NCBI GenBank assembly: GCA_022508605.1
Contig: JAFLUX010000016.1
Location: forward strand, 1 to 41,113
Source: Bacteroidales bacterium
GTDB lineage: Bacteria > Bacteroidota > Bacteroidia > Bacteroidales > UBA932
Direction of reading: 5' to 3'
DNA: 41,113 nucleotides
Under the pieces are notes generated by a model, which saw nothing but the letters and a program-made list of their open reading frames with translations, had not been told where the DNA came from and made no database searches. The number at the start of each line of letters is the position of its first letter. The stretch's first letter is position 1. Made by a program: the position numbers and the translations under genes. Positions 15,431 through 23,774 of this stretch are shown piece by piece.

Positions 15431-17137
15431 ATGAAAAGGATAATAGAATGCGTTCCCAATTTCAGCGAGGGGCGCGACATGTCCGTGATAGACGCCATAG
15501 TGGCCGCGATATCGTCCGTAGAGGGGGTGAAGGTGCTGGATGTGGACCCGGGAGCGGCCACGAACCGTACCGTCGTCACTTTCGTGGGAGCTCCGGAGGA
15601 CGTCGTGGAGGCTGCGTTCCGCGGGACCCGCTGCGCCGGAGAATTGATAGACATGCGGCACCACCATGGGGCGCACCCGCGTTCCGGAGCCACGGACGTC
15701 TTGCCTCTCGTGCCTGTGGCCGGAGTCACGCTCGAAGAATGCGCGGCCCTTGCAAGGTCGCTTGCCGAGCGCCTTTTCACTGAACTCGGCATACCCTGCT
15801 ATTGCTATGAATCGGCCGCCATCAGGCCGGAGAGGCGCAATCTTGCGGTGTGCCGTGCCGGAGAATATGAGGCTTTGCCGGAAAAGATGGTCGACCCTGA
15901 GCGCAGGCCCGATTTCGGGGGAGTGTACGACGATACGGCGGCCCGGTGCGGCGCTACCAATGTGGGTGCCCGCAATTTCCTCGTGGCGGTCAATTTCAAT
16001 CTGAACACGACCTCTGTCCGCAGGGCCATGGCGGTGGCCTTCGACGTGCGTGAAAAAGGGCGCAAGGCAAGGGAGGGCGGCTCGCTTACGGGCCGGCTAC
16101 TCAAGGATGCCGCCGGGGAGCAGATATGGATTCCCGGCACGCTTAAAGGGTGCAAGGCCATAGGCTGGTACATAGACGAATACGGAATAGCACAGGTGTC
16201 CATGAATATCACGGACATTTCCGCCACACCCCTGCACGCGGCCTTTGAGGAGGTGAGCCGTGCGGCGGCGGCCCGCGGACTGCGCGTCACCGGTGCGGAG
16301 ATAGTGGGATTGGTGCCGAAGTCGGTGCTGCTCGACGCCGGGCGCTTCTATCTTGAGAAACAGCGGCGCTCGCTTGGAATAAGCGGGGACGAGATAATGA
16401 AAATAGCCGTCAAGTCCATGTCCTTGGACGATTTGGCTCCTTTCAACGTGCGCGAAAAGGTCATAGAGTACCGTATGGAGGACGAGGCCGCAGAGGCGGC
16501 AAAACACAGGCTTGCGCGCATGAGCGTCGAGGCTTTCACCCGGGAGACGGCATCCGAATCGGCCGCTCCGGGCGGAGGGTCCGTGTCTGCATGCATGGGT
16601 GCGTTCGGAGCCGCGCTGGTCGCCATGGTGGCCAACTTATCCGCGCATAAGCGGGGCTGGGACGAGAGGTGGAAGGAATTTTCCGATGTGGCGGAGCAGG
16701 GGCAGGCCGTTCTTGACGAACTGCTTGAACTCATAGATGAGGATACGGCGGCTTTCGACATGGTGATGGAGGCTTTCGGGATGCCGAAAGGAAGCGATGA
16801 GGAAAAACGGCTCAGGGACGAGGCCATAGAGTCGGCCACCCTGCATGCCGCCGGCGTGCCGCTTCGTACCATGGAAGCCTCGCTGAAGGCCTTGCCGCTT
16901 GCCCTGCGCATGGCCGAAAGCGGCAATCCTGCTTCCGCCTCGGATGCCGGGGTCGCCGCGCTGGCCGCTTATGCAGCCGTGGAAGGTGCCGCACTCAACG
17001 TGCGTATAAATGCTGCCGGACTTTCCGACAAATCATCGGCGGAGCCTCTGCTGGAGCGCGCCCGCCGCATAGTCTCGGAAGCCGCCGATTTGCGCGACAA
17101 GGTGCTGGCGGAAGTCAATCGTCATATAGATGCTTAG
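15431..17137 (+). CDS. ftcD: Bifunctional glutamate formimidoyltransferase/formimidoyl-THF cyclodeaminase
   Basis: This 568-residue fusion handles the last steps of tetrahydrofolate-dependent histidine degradation. The N-terminal domain (about 1-325; IIECVPNFSEGRD, DMRHHHGAHPRSGATDVLPL) moves the formimidoyl group from N-formimidoyl-glutamate to tetrahydrofolate, releasing glutamate. The C-terminal domain (from about 364; MSVEAFTRETASESAAPGGG) is the cyclodeaminase that yields 5,10-methenyl-THF and ammonia. The start at 15431 is chosen because MKRIIECVPNFSEG is the family N-terminus; an earlier in-frame ATG would only add 11 residues read from the spacer. hutU begins 5 nt after the stop. Confidence 0.95.
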   Translation: MKRIIECVPNFSEGRDMSVIDAIVAAISSVEGVKVLDVDPGAATNRTVVTFVGAPEDVVEAAFRGTRCAGELIDMRHHHGAHPRSGATDVLPLVPVAGVTLEECAALARSLAERLFTELGIPCYCYESAAIRPERRNLAVCRAGEYEALPEKMVDPERRPDFGGVYDDTAARCGATNVGARNFLVAVNFNLNTTSVRRAMAVAFDVREKGRKAREGGSLTGRLLKDAAGEQIWIPGTLKGCKAIGWYIDEYGIAQVSMNITDISATPLHAAFEEVSRAAAARGLRVTGAEIVGLVPKSVLLDAGRFYLEKQRRSLGISGDEIMKIAVKSMSLDDLAPFNVREKVIEYRMEDEAAEAAKHRLARMSVEAFTRETASESAAPGGGSVSACMGAFGAALVAMVANLSAHKRGWDERWKEFSDVAEQGQAVLDELLELIDEDTAAFDMVMEAFGMPKGSDEEKRLRDEAIESATLHAAGVPLRTMEASLKALPLALRMAESGNPASASDAGVAALAAYAAVEGAALNVRINAAGLSDKSSAEPLLERARRIVSEAADLRDKVLAEVNRHIDA

Positions 17138-17142
17138 TACGG

Positions 17143-19158
17143 ATGAGTAAAGATTTCAAGCAGCAGATACTCGAGGGCATTCCGCAGGAACTCCCTGCGC
17201 CCCGTCCGTATGACCCGGACGTGAATCATGCGCCCCGCCGTAAAGACATACTTACGCAGCAGGAGAAAGTTCTCGCCCTTCGTAATGCTCTCCGCTATTT
17301 TCCGAGGGGGCAGCACGACGTCCTGGCCCCTGAATTTGCCGAAGAACTGAGGCGCTTCGGACGAATCTACATGTACAGGTTCCGTCCGGAGGGAGAGATG
17401 TACGCCCGTCCTGTCGGGGAATATCCGGCCCGCAGCCTCCAGGCCGCCGGGATAATGGCCATGATACAGAACAACCTCGATCCGCGTGTCGCACAGCATC
17501 CGCACGAGCTAATCATATACGGAGGCAATGGCGCCATTTTCCAGAACTGGGCGCAGTACCGGCTCACGATGCGCTACCTTGCCACAATGACGGACGAGCA
17601 GACCCTGGCACTTTATTCGGGCCATCCTCTCGGGCTTTTTCCGAGCAGCAGGGAGGCCCCGCGTGTGGTCGTGACGAACGGCATGGTCATTCCCAATTAC
17701 TCTTCCCCGGACCACTGGGAGCGCTTCAATGCCTTAGGCGTGAGCCAGTACGGCCAGATGACGGCAGGCTCGTTCATGTACATAGGACCCCAGGGCATAG
17801 TGCACGGCACCACGATAACAGTGATGAACGCCGCGCGCAAGCAGCTCCGGAAGAACGGGCGCGACGGAGAGGACCGGGGCGGAATGCTATTCGTGACGGC
17901 CGGCCTGGGAGGCATGTCGGGTGCTCAGCCCAAGGCCGGGAACATAGCTGGAGTGGTCAGCGTCACCGCTGAAATCAATCCGCTTGCCGCATTCAAGCGC
18001 AAGGAGCAGGGATGGGTGGACGAGCTTTACGATTCTCTTGACGAACTCATGCCCCGCATACGCACGGCGGTCGAGGAAAGGAAGGCGGTGTCGCTTGCCT
18101 ATATAGGGAATGTGGTGGATTTGTGGGAGCGCCTTGCCGACGAGGAGCTCATGGTTGATTTGGGATCCGACCAGACGTCCCTTCACAATCCGTGGGCAGG
18201 AGGCTACTATCCTGCCGGATACAGTCTTGAAGAATCCAAGCGCATGATGGCGGAGGAACCGGAACGGTTCCGCGAGGCCGTGCGGGCCTCGCTGCGCCGC
18301 CACGCGGCGGCCGTCAACCGCCTTGCCGCCAGAGGAATGTATTTCTTCGACTACGGGAACGCTTTCCTGCTGGAATGCTCCCGCGCGGGAGGGGATGTGC
18401 TCGACGCTGACGGGAACTTCCGTTACCCGTCTTATGTGCAGGATATCATGGGTCCCATGTATTTCGACTACGGCTTCGGCCCTTTCCGCTGGGTGTGCCT
18501 GAGCGAAAGCCCCGAAGATTTGGAACTGACGGACAATCTTGCCGTACAGGTGCTCTCGGACATGGCCGCTGCCGCCCCGGAGGAGATTTCATCCCAGATG
18601 CGCGACAACATACGCTGGATAGAAGAGGCCGGGCGCAACAATCTTGTCGTGGGCTCGCAGGCCCGCATTCTCTATGCCGACTGCGAGGGGCGCATACGCA
18701 TAGCCTTGGCGTTCAACGAGGCCATCCGCGACGGCAGGCTCAAGGGTCCCGTTGTGCTCGGACGCGACCATCATGACGTGTCGGGCACCGATTCTCCTTT
18801 CCGCGAGACCTCGAATATCTGCGACGGGTCGAGGTTTACTGCCGACATGGCGGTGCAGAATGTGATAGGGGATGCTTTCCGCGGGGCAAGCTGGGTGTCG
18901 ATACACAACGGCGGGGGAGTAGGCTGGGGCGAAGTCATCAACGGCGGCTTCGGAATGGTGATAGACGGAAGCGAAGAGTCTGCCCGCCGCATAGAAAGCA
19001 TGCTTTTCTGGGATGTCAACAACGGAATAGCCCGCCGCAGCTGGGCCCGCAACGAGGGAGCCCGCTTTGCCATAGAACGCCAGATGGCCAGGACCCCCGG
19101 CCTGCAGGTGACGCTCCCTAACGATGCAGATGAAGAACTTATACTCAAATACTTATGA
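17143..19158 (+). CDS. hutU: Urocanate hydratase (urocanase)
   Basis: This 671-residue enzyme converts urocanate plus water to 4-imidazolone-5-propanoate with tightly bound NAD+. Family landmarks include YGGNGAIFQNWAQYRLTM, SGHPLGLFPS, the glycine-rich FVTAGLGGMSGAQPKAG that binds NAD, DLGSDQTSLHNPW and SIHNGGGVGWGEVINGGFGM. It is longer than the common bacterial form of about 550 residues and fits the longer type I recall from Bacteroidota. It overlaps hutH by 4 nt (ATGA at 19155-19158), so the two are likely translationally coupled. Confidence 0.96.
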   Translation: MSKDFKQQILEGIPQELPAPRPYDPDVNHAPRRKDILTQQEKVLALRNALRYFPRGQHDVLAPEFAEELRRFGRIYMYRFRPEGEMYARPVGEYPARSLQAAGIMAMIQNNLDPRVAQHPHELIIYGGNGAIFQNWAQYRLTMRYLATMTDEQTLALYSGHPLGLFPSSREAPRVVVTNGMVIPNYSSPDHWERFNALGVSQYGQMTAGSFMYIGPQGIVHGTTITVMNAARKQLRKNGRDGEDRGGMLFVTAGLGGMSGAQPKAGNIAGVVSVTAEINPLAAFKRKEQGWVDELYDSLDELMPRIRTAVEERKAVSLAYIGNVVDLWERLADEELMVDLGSDQTSLHNPWAGGYYPAGYSLEESKRMMAEEPERFREAVRASLRRHAAAVNRLAARGMYFFDYGNAFLLECSRAGGDVLDADGNFRYPSYVQDIMGPMYFDYGFGPFRWVCLSESPEDLELTDNLAVQVLSDMAAAAPEEISSQMRDNIRWIEEAGRNNLVVGSQARILYADCEGRIRIALAFNEAIRDGRLKGPVVLGRDHHDVSGTDSPFRETSNICDGSRFTADMAVQNVIGDAFRGASWVSIHNGGGVGWGEVINGGFGMVIDGSEESARRIESMLFWDVNNGIARRSWARNEGARFAIERQMARTPGLQVTLPNDADEELILKYL

Positions 19159-20645
19159 TACACCGTATCTCGGATGAACGCCTTAGCCTCGAGCGGCTAA
19201 AGGAAATAATGGACGGCCACGGAACACTTGAACTCTCGGAAAAGTCGGCATCTGCCATAGTAAAGTGCCGCAAATATCTGGACGACAAAATGAAAGACCT
19301 CGACCGTCCGCTGTACGGAATCACCACCGGTTTTGGCTCCCTGTACAATGTCAGCATCCCCACGGAAGACCTTTCCAGGCTCCAGCACAATCTGGTCATG
19401 TCCCATGCGTGCGGTACCGGACCGCTCGTGCGTCCGGAAATCGTGAAGCTGATGCTTTTCCTGAAGGTGCAGAACCTCGCATACGGCCATTCAGGGGTTC
19501 AGCTCATCACCGTGCAGCGTCTCATAGGCATGTTCAACAACGATGTGCTGCCTGTGGTATACACTCAGGGCTCGTTGGGCGCTTCGGGCGACCTCGCGCC
19601 GCTCGCCCACCTGTGCCTGCCGCTGATAGGAATGGGCGAAGTGCTGTACAAGGGAGAACAGAGACAGGCTGCCGATGTGTGGAAAGAACTGGGTTGGGAA
19701 CCTATCAGGCTACAGTCCAAAGAGGGTCTTGCCCTGCTCAACGGCACGCAGTTCATGAGCGCCCACGCCGTGTGGGCCTTGCTGAAGAGCATGCGCCTGT
19801 CCGCCTGGGCGGACCTCATAGGGGCCATGTCCTTAGATGCATACGACGGACGCATCGAGGCCTTCCTGCCGCTGACGCATCAGCTCCGGCCCCACGGAGG
19901 ACAGTTGTCCACCGGGCGCAGATTCGTGGAGATTCTCGAGGGCAGCGAACTGATAAAAAGACCCAAGGAACATGTGCAGGATCCCTACAGCTTCCGCTGC
20001 ATTCCCCAGGTGCACGGGGCTGTAAAAGACAATATACAGTATGTCAAGTCCGTGATTGAAAATGAAATAAACTCCGCCACGGACAATCCCAACATCTTCC
20101 CGGACGAAGACATGATAATTTCTGCGGGAAACTTCCACGGCGAACCCATAGCCATACCCATGGATGCCTTGGCCATTGCTCTGTCGGAGCTTGCAAGCAT
20201 CTCGGAACGGCGAACGTACCAGCTCATACACGGGTTGCGCGGACTCCCGAAATATTTGGTCGCGAATCCGGGCCTGAACAGCGGTTTCATGATACCTCAA
20301 TATACCGCCGCCTCAATAGTGAGCCAGAACAAGGGGCTTTGCTGGCCGGCTTCCTGCGATTCCATTCCCTCCTCGCAGGGGCAGGAGGACCATGTGAGCA
20401 TGGGGTCGAATTCCGCCACCAAATTAGTGCGCATAGCGGACAATACGGAGACCGTGCTGGCAATCGAACTGTTCAATGCCGCACAGGCATTGGATTTCCG
20501 CCGCCCGGCCAAGAGTTCTCCTGCAATAGAACGCATCTTCAGGGCCTACAGGGCCGAGGTTCCGTTCATCAGCGACGACTGCTACATGCATCCGCTCATC
20601 GAGAAGTCCGTGCGCTTTCTGGCAAGGGAGGAGTTCCTATGCTGA
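19155..20645 (+). CDS. hutH: Histidine ammonia-lyase
   Basis: This 496-residue enzyme removes ammonia from L-histidine to form trans-urocanate, the entry step of the pathway. The self-formed MIO electrophile comes from Ala143-Ser144-Gly145 in QGSLGASGDLAPLAH. Other family blocks are YGITTGFGSL near the N-terminus, RCIPQVHGAVKD, SATDNPNIF and QEDHVSMGSNSATK. Length is normal. It overlaps hutU by 4 nt and hutI by 7 nt, supporting one operon. Confidence 0.97.
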   Translation: MIHRISDERLSLERLKEIMDGHGTLELSEKSASAIVKCRKYLDDKMKDLDRPLYGITTGFGSLYNVSIPTEDLSRLQHNLVMSHACGTGPLVRPEIVKLMLFLKVQNLAYGHSGVQLITVQRLIGMFNNDVLPVVYTQGSLGASGDLAPLAHLCLPLIGMGEVLYKGEQRQAADVWKELGWEPIRLQSKEGLALLNGTQFMSAHAVWALLKSMRLSAWADLIGAMSLDAYDGRIEAFLPLTHQLRPHGGQLSTGRRFVEILEGSELIKRPKEHVQDPYSFRCIPQVHGAVKDNIQYVKSVIENEINSATDNPNIFPDEDMIISAGNFHGEPIAIPMDALAIALSELASISERRTYQLIHGLRGLPKYLVANPGLNSGFMIPQYTAASIVSQNKGLCWPASCDSIPSSQGQEDHVSMGSNSATKLVRIADNTETVLAIELFNAAQALDFRRPAKSSPAIERIFRAYRAEVPFISDDCYMHPLIEKSVRFLAREEFLC

Positions 20646-21856
20646 TTACGAACATAGGCGAGTTGGTCGGTATAGTACCTCCCGGGGTGAGGCGCAAGCA
20701 GGGGGAGGAAATGTCGCACACCGGAGTGCTGCGCGATGCCTGGCTCGAAGTGCTGGACGGGCGCATAGCCTCATTCGGGGAAATGTCGGCCCAGGTGCCG
20801 GACAGCCGTGACGGAAAAGTGACAGATGCCCGGGGCGGCATGCTCATGCCTGCGTTCTGCGACAGCCACACCCACATAGTGCATGCCGGAACCCGTGAAG
20901 GGGAGTTCATCGACAAAATCAATGGCCTGAGCTACGAAGAAATCGCGGCCAGAGGAGGGGGCATCCTCAATTCTGCCGACCTCCTCCATGAGACCCCGGA
21001 AGACGAACTCTACCGGCAGTCCATGGAAAGGGTGCGCGAAATGATGTCCAAGGGCAGCTGCGCCATGGAGATAAAGAGCGGATACGGGCTGAATCCTGCC
21101 GATGAGCTGAAGATGCTGCGTGTGATAAGGCGGATAAAGGAAAGCGTACCCGCGATTGTCCGCTCCACCTTCCTCGGGGCGCATGCGGTGGGCCGCGGGT
21201 ACACTCATGAATCCTACGTGCAGGCCGTGATAGATATGCTTCCGGAGGCTGCCGGGCTCTCGGATTTCGTGGATGTATTCTGCGACAAGGGCTTCTTTAC
21301 GACGGAAGACACGGCGCGTATACTGAAAGCCGCCTCATCCTGCGGTCTGCGGGCCAAAATACATGCCAATGAGCTGGATGTGAGCGGCGGAGTGGAGGTC
21401 GGGGTAAGCTGCGGAGCGCTTTCGGTAGACCATCTGGAACGCACCACGGAGGCCCAGATTGAAATCCTGAAAGGCACGCCTGTCATGCCCGTCATGCTGC
21501 CGTCCTCGTCATTTTTCCTCGGCCTGCCTTTCGGAGCGGCCCGCGACTTCATCGGGGCCGGACTGGGCGTGGCCCTTGCCTCCGACTACAATCCCGGTTC
21601 ATCCCCGTCAGGGGATATGCGCTTCGTGATGGCCCTTGCCTGCATCAAAATGCGCCTTACGCCGGTGCAGGCCTTCAATGCCTTGACGCTCAATGCCGCC
21701 TATGCCATGGGCGTGGAGGACGTCAGCGGCTCGGTCACAGCAGGCAAACGTGCCGACCTCATACTTACCCTTCCGGGGTGGAGCCTGACGCGCCTGCCCT
21801 ACAATTACACCACCCCTTTCATACGGAGCGTTTTTGCCGCGGGAATGGAAATATAG
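20639..21856 (+). CDS. hutI: Imidazolonepropionase
   Basis: This 405-residue amidohydrolase-fold enzyme opens 4-imidazolone-5-propanoate to N-formimidoyl-L-glutamate, the substrate of FtcD. Metal-binding and substrate motifs are CDSHTHIVHAGTREGEF, GAHAVG, KIHANELD and ASDYNPGSSPS. The start is set at the ATG at 20639 (MLITNIGELVG), overlapping the end of hutH by 7 nt; the much earlier open frame runs across hutH and is not coding. It ends the hut set, and a new -7 box for the next gene follows at 21868. Confidence 0.95.
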   Translation: MLITNIGELVGIVPPGVRRKQGEEMSHTGVLRDAWLEVLDGRIASFGEMSAQVPDSRDGKVTDARGGMLMPAFCDSHTHIVHAGTREGEFIDKINGLSYEEIAARGGGILNSADLLHETPEDELYRQSMERVREMMSKGSCAMEIKSGYGLNPADELKMLRVIRRIKESVPAIVRSTFLGAHAVGRGYTHESYVQAVIDMLPEAAGLSDFVDVFCDKGFFTTEDTARILKAASSCGLRAKIHANELDVSGGVEVGVSCGALSVDHLERTTEAQIEILKGTPVMPVMLPSSSFFLGLPFGAARDFIGAGLGVALASDYNPGSSPSGDMRFVMALACIKMRLTPVQAFNALTLNAAYAMGVEDVSGSVTAGKRADLILTLPGWSLTRLPYNYTTPFIRSVFAAGMEI

Positions 21857-21867
21857 CGTTTTGTTTG

Positions 21868-21875
21868 TATCTTTG
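21868..21875 (+). promoter_or_regulatory. -7 box for the outer-membrane barrel gene
   Basis: TATCTTTG matches TAnnTTTG and ends 5 nt before the ATG at 21881, predicting a leaderless or very short leader. No TTTG lies at the expected -33 distance. Confidence 0.6.
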
Positions 21876-21880
21876 CGGCC

Positions 21881-22453
21881 ATGAAACGTTGCATATTAAT
21901 ACTGACCTTTATCCTGCCGCTTTTCGCAAATGCCCAAAGCCGGCATCATTTCGAAATAGGCGGAGGATATGTCATCCCCGGGGATATGCTCGGGGGAAAC
22001 GATACGAGAGCCACCCGCACGGAGAAGAATACGGCAGGCGTGTTCGGAGAATACCGTTTCGATTTGAATCCCAGGATGTCTTTGGGCCTCCAGTATTTCT
22101 TCACTCCCAATCACGGCGGCTCCACGCTCAACGAGGTACCGGGTTATGCCCCCCTGACCTTCGAGACGCGAAACCATACCGCCAACCTGCTTTTCGAATA
22201 CAAACTGAAGAAGGTGGGCATCCTGACGCCCTTCGCAGGGATAGGAGGCGGACTGCAGTACAGGTGGCTGTATATACAGACCGCCCTGAACTCCGACTAT
22301 TACCTGAGCGCCGATTTGTTCCTTCGTTTCGGGCTTCAGCTGTACGACAATCTGAGAATAAGCGCAGGTCATTTCCACGATTTGCACTATCCTTTCAGCG
22401 CACTCTCTTCCGGAGCACCGTGCTACTATATCGCTGCGAGCTGGGCGTTTTAA
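21881..22453 (+). CDS. Outer-membrane beta-barrel protein
   Basis: This 190-residue protein has a signal peptide (MKRCILILTFILPLFANA-QS). The mature part has alternating hydrophobic and polar residues expected of an eight-strand beta-barrel: FEIGGGYVIPG, GVFGEYRFD, MSLGLQYFF, HTANLLFEYKL, VGILTPFAGIGGGLQYRW, and the end ASWAF with the terminal Phe typical of outer-membrane barrels. Function is not predictable. It probably has its own promoter (21868-21875) and is followed by a terminator at 22489. The stop codon TAA is also the first three bases of a 13-mer repeated at 41027 and 41063. Confidence 0.8.
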   Translation: MKRCILILTFILPLFANAQSRHHFEIGGGYVIPGDMLGGNDTRATRTEKNTAGVFGEYRFDLNPRMSLGLQYFFTPNHGGSTLNEVPGYAPLTFETRNHTANLLFEYKLKKVGILTPFAGIGGGLQYRWLYIQTALNSDYYLSADLFLRFGLQLYDNLRISAGHFHDLHYPFSALSSGAPCYYIAASWAF

Positions 22454-22483
22454 GAATCGTAAATTTCTTAAACAATCGTAAAT
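22451..22483 (+). repeat. Two AATCGTAAAT copies, first within a 13-mer shared with 41027
   Basis: TAAGAATCGTAAA (22451-22463) is identical to one arm of the inverted repeat at 41027-41075. The core AATCGTAAAT occurs again at 22474-22483, 19 nt on. The first copy includes the stop codon of the barrel gene. Its meaning is unknown. Confidence 0.6.
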
Positions 22484-22488
22484 ATCCG

Positions 22489-22520
22489 ACCGGGAGCACA
22501 GGCTTCCGGTTTTTTCTTTT
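22489..22520 (+). terminator. Terminator after the outer-membrane barrel gene
   Basis: ACCGGGA (22489-22495) pairs with TTCCGGT (22504-22510) with one G-T pair and an 8-nt loop, followed by TTTTTTCTTTT. It closes the hut/barrel transcription unit. Confidence 0.8.
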
Positions 22521-22556
22521 CCCGGAAATGCTTTCCTTTGCCGGAAACAGAAAACT

Positions 22557-23768
22557 ATGGATGCTTCATCTTCTTATTTTGCCGCCTTTGCCGCCGCAGT
22601 TTCCCTGCTCCTCTTGTCCTGTACCATCATCGACCCGCCCCTGTCCATGGGCGTGCCGAGGAATCCTCTCCCGGGCCGTCCCGCCTCCGGCGAGACAGAC
22701 TACCCGTGGACCGTGGGCCGCGACACATCCCTTCTGGTATCTGCCGCCTGCTTCCCATCCGGATATGACTGGCGGCGGGACACTGCGTTCGGGGACGTGT
22801 CATGCACGCTCAAGCTCTACAGGGGCGTGAAGCCGCTGCTGAGCATGGCTGCCGGGCCTGCGGAACGCATAAGCATATCTCCGGACCGTCACCACATACT
22901 CGGAGAGTACCTGTACACCGATTATTCGGACAGCAGGGGAACCACCGTAAAGTGCAACGGGCGCACTGTCGGCCAGTGGGAAGATTCGGAGCTTATACGC
23001 GGGCTGCTGTTCAAGGACGGCGTACTGCATACGCTCGGCATATCCCGCAGCGACGGCACCCTCGCATACAGACGGGACGGAGAGCTCGTGCTGAAACTCG
23101 ACCGTGCCGAGGCCTTCGGTGATTTCGGTGCCGATACTTACGGCCCGGGCGGCTGCCTATACGAAGACGGCGACAGGGTATGTTTTGCGTATAAATCGGT
23201 GCTCGACGGCATGAGGGCGGTCTATATGGTGGTGGACGGGAGGCCGGAGATGCTGCTGTCGTCTCCGGACGCGGATTTTCTCGACGCCCGTATGCTGTCA
23301 GGGGTTCCGGCCGTGCTCTACAATCAGTCCGGAGTGACCATGCTGTCGCTCGGCAGCGATGACAGCCATACCAATGTCAGCCATTCCGGCCTGGTGTACT
23401 GGTACTCCGGCGGGCTTTTGACATACAGGGGCATGACGGCGGTCGCAGGCCGCTTCAAAACGGACATGGGGCGCAGGGATGCCTACGGATTGGGATGGTC
23501 GGATGCCACAGCCATATTGGACAAGGACATTTCCTACCTCTATTGCGACGGGCGCACCTACAAAGGCATTTCCAATCCTCCCGAAGGCGGAGAGGACTGC
23601 TATTTTTTCCACCGCCACTGCGCATGCCTCACTGACCGCGGCCTCGCCATGGCCCTTACTCCCCGGGACCTCTCCAGGAAGCCTTTCCTGGTATGGGGGC
23701 CCGATACGCTCGAATACCGCCTTCACGGCTATCTTTCCGGCGTGTCCTATGTGGTTTCGGAAGAATAG
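22557..23768 (+). CDS. Lipoprotein of unknown function
   Basis: A 403-residue predicted lipoprotein starts MDASSSYFAAFAAAVSLLLL with the lipidated Cys at 22 (LLLLSC). I do not recognise the family. The mature part has recurring short beta-like units with GR/DG turns (DGVLHTLGISRSDGTLAYRR, GGCLYEDGDRVCFAY, GLVYWYSGGLLTYRG), which would suit a beta-propeller, but this is a guess from repeat spacing. Codon use matches neighbours, so it looks native. The comM-like gene starts 6 nt after its stop, so the two are probably cotranscribed, which may be positional chance. Confidence 0.7.
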   Translation: MDASSSYFAAFAAAVSLLLLSCTIIDPPLSMGVPRNPLPGRPASGETDYPWTVGRDTSLLVSAACFPSGYDWRRDTAFGDVSCTLKLYRGVKPLLSMAAGPAERISISPDRHHILGEYLYTDYSDSRGTTVKCNGRTVGQWEDSELIRGLLFKDGVLHTLGISRSDGTLAYRRDGELVLKLDRAEAFGDFGADTYGPGGCLYEDGDRVCFAYKSVLDGMRAVYMVVDGRPEMLLSSPDADFLDARMLSGVPAVLYNQSGVTMLSLGSDDSHTNVSHSGLVYWYSGGLLTYRGMTAVAGRFKTDMGRRDAYGLGWSDATAILDKDISYLYCDGRTYKGISNPPEGGEDCYFFHRHCACLTDRGLAMALTPRDLSRKPFLVWGPDTLEYRLHGYLSGVSYVVSEE

Positions 23769-23774
23769 GCGGGG

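Noticed and set aside
20339..20638. N-terminal extension of the imidazolonepropionase frame
   Set aside because: It overlaps hutH out of frame, while the family N-terminus begins at the ATG at 20639.
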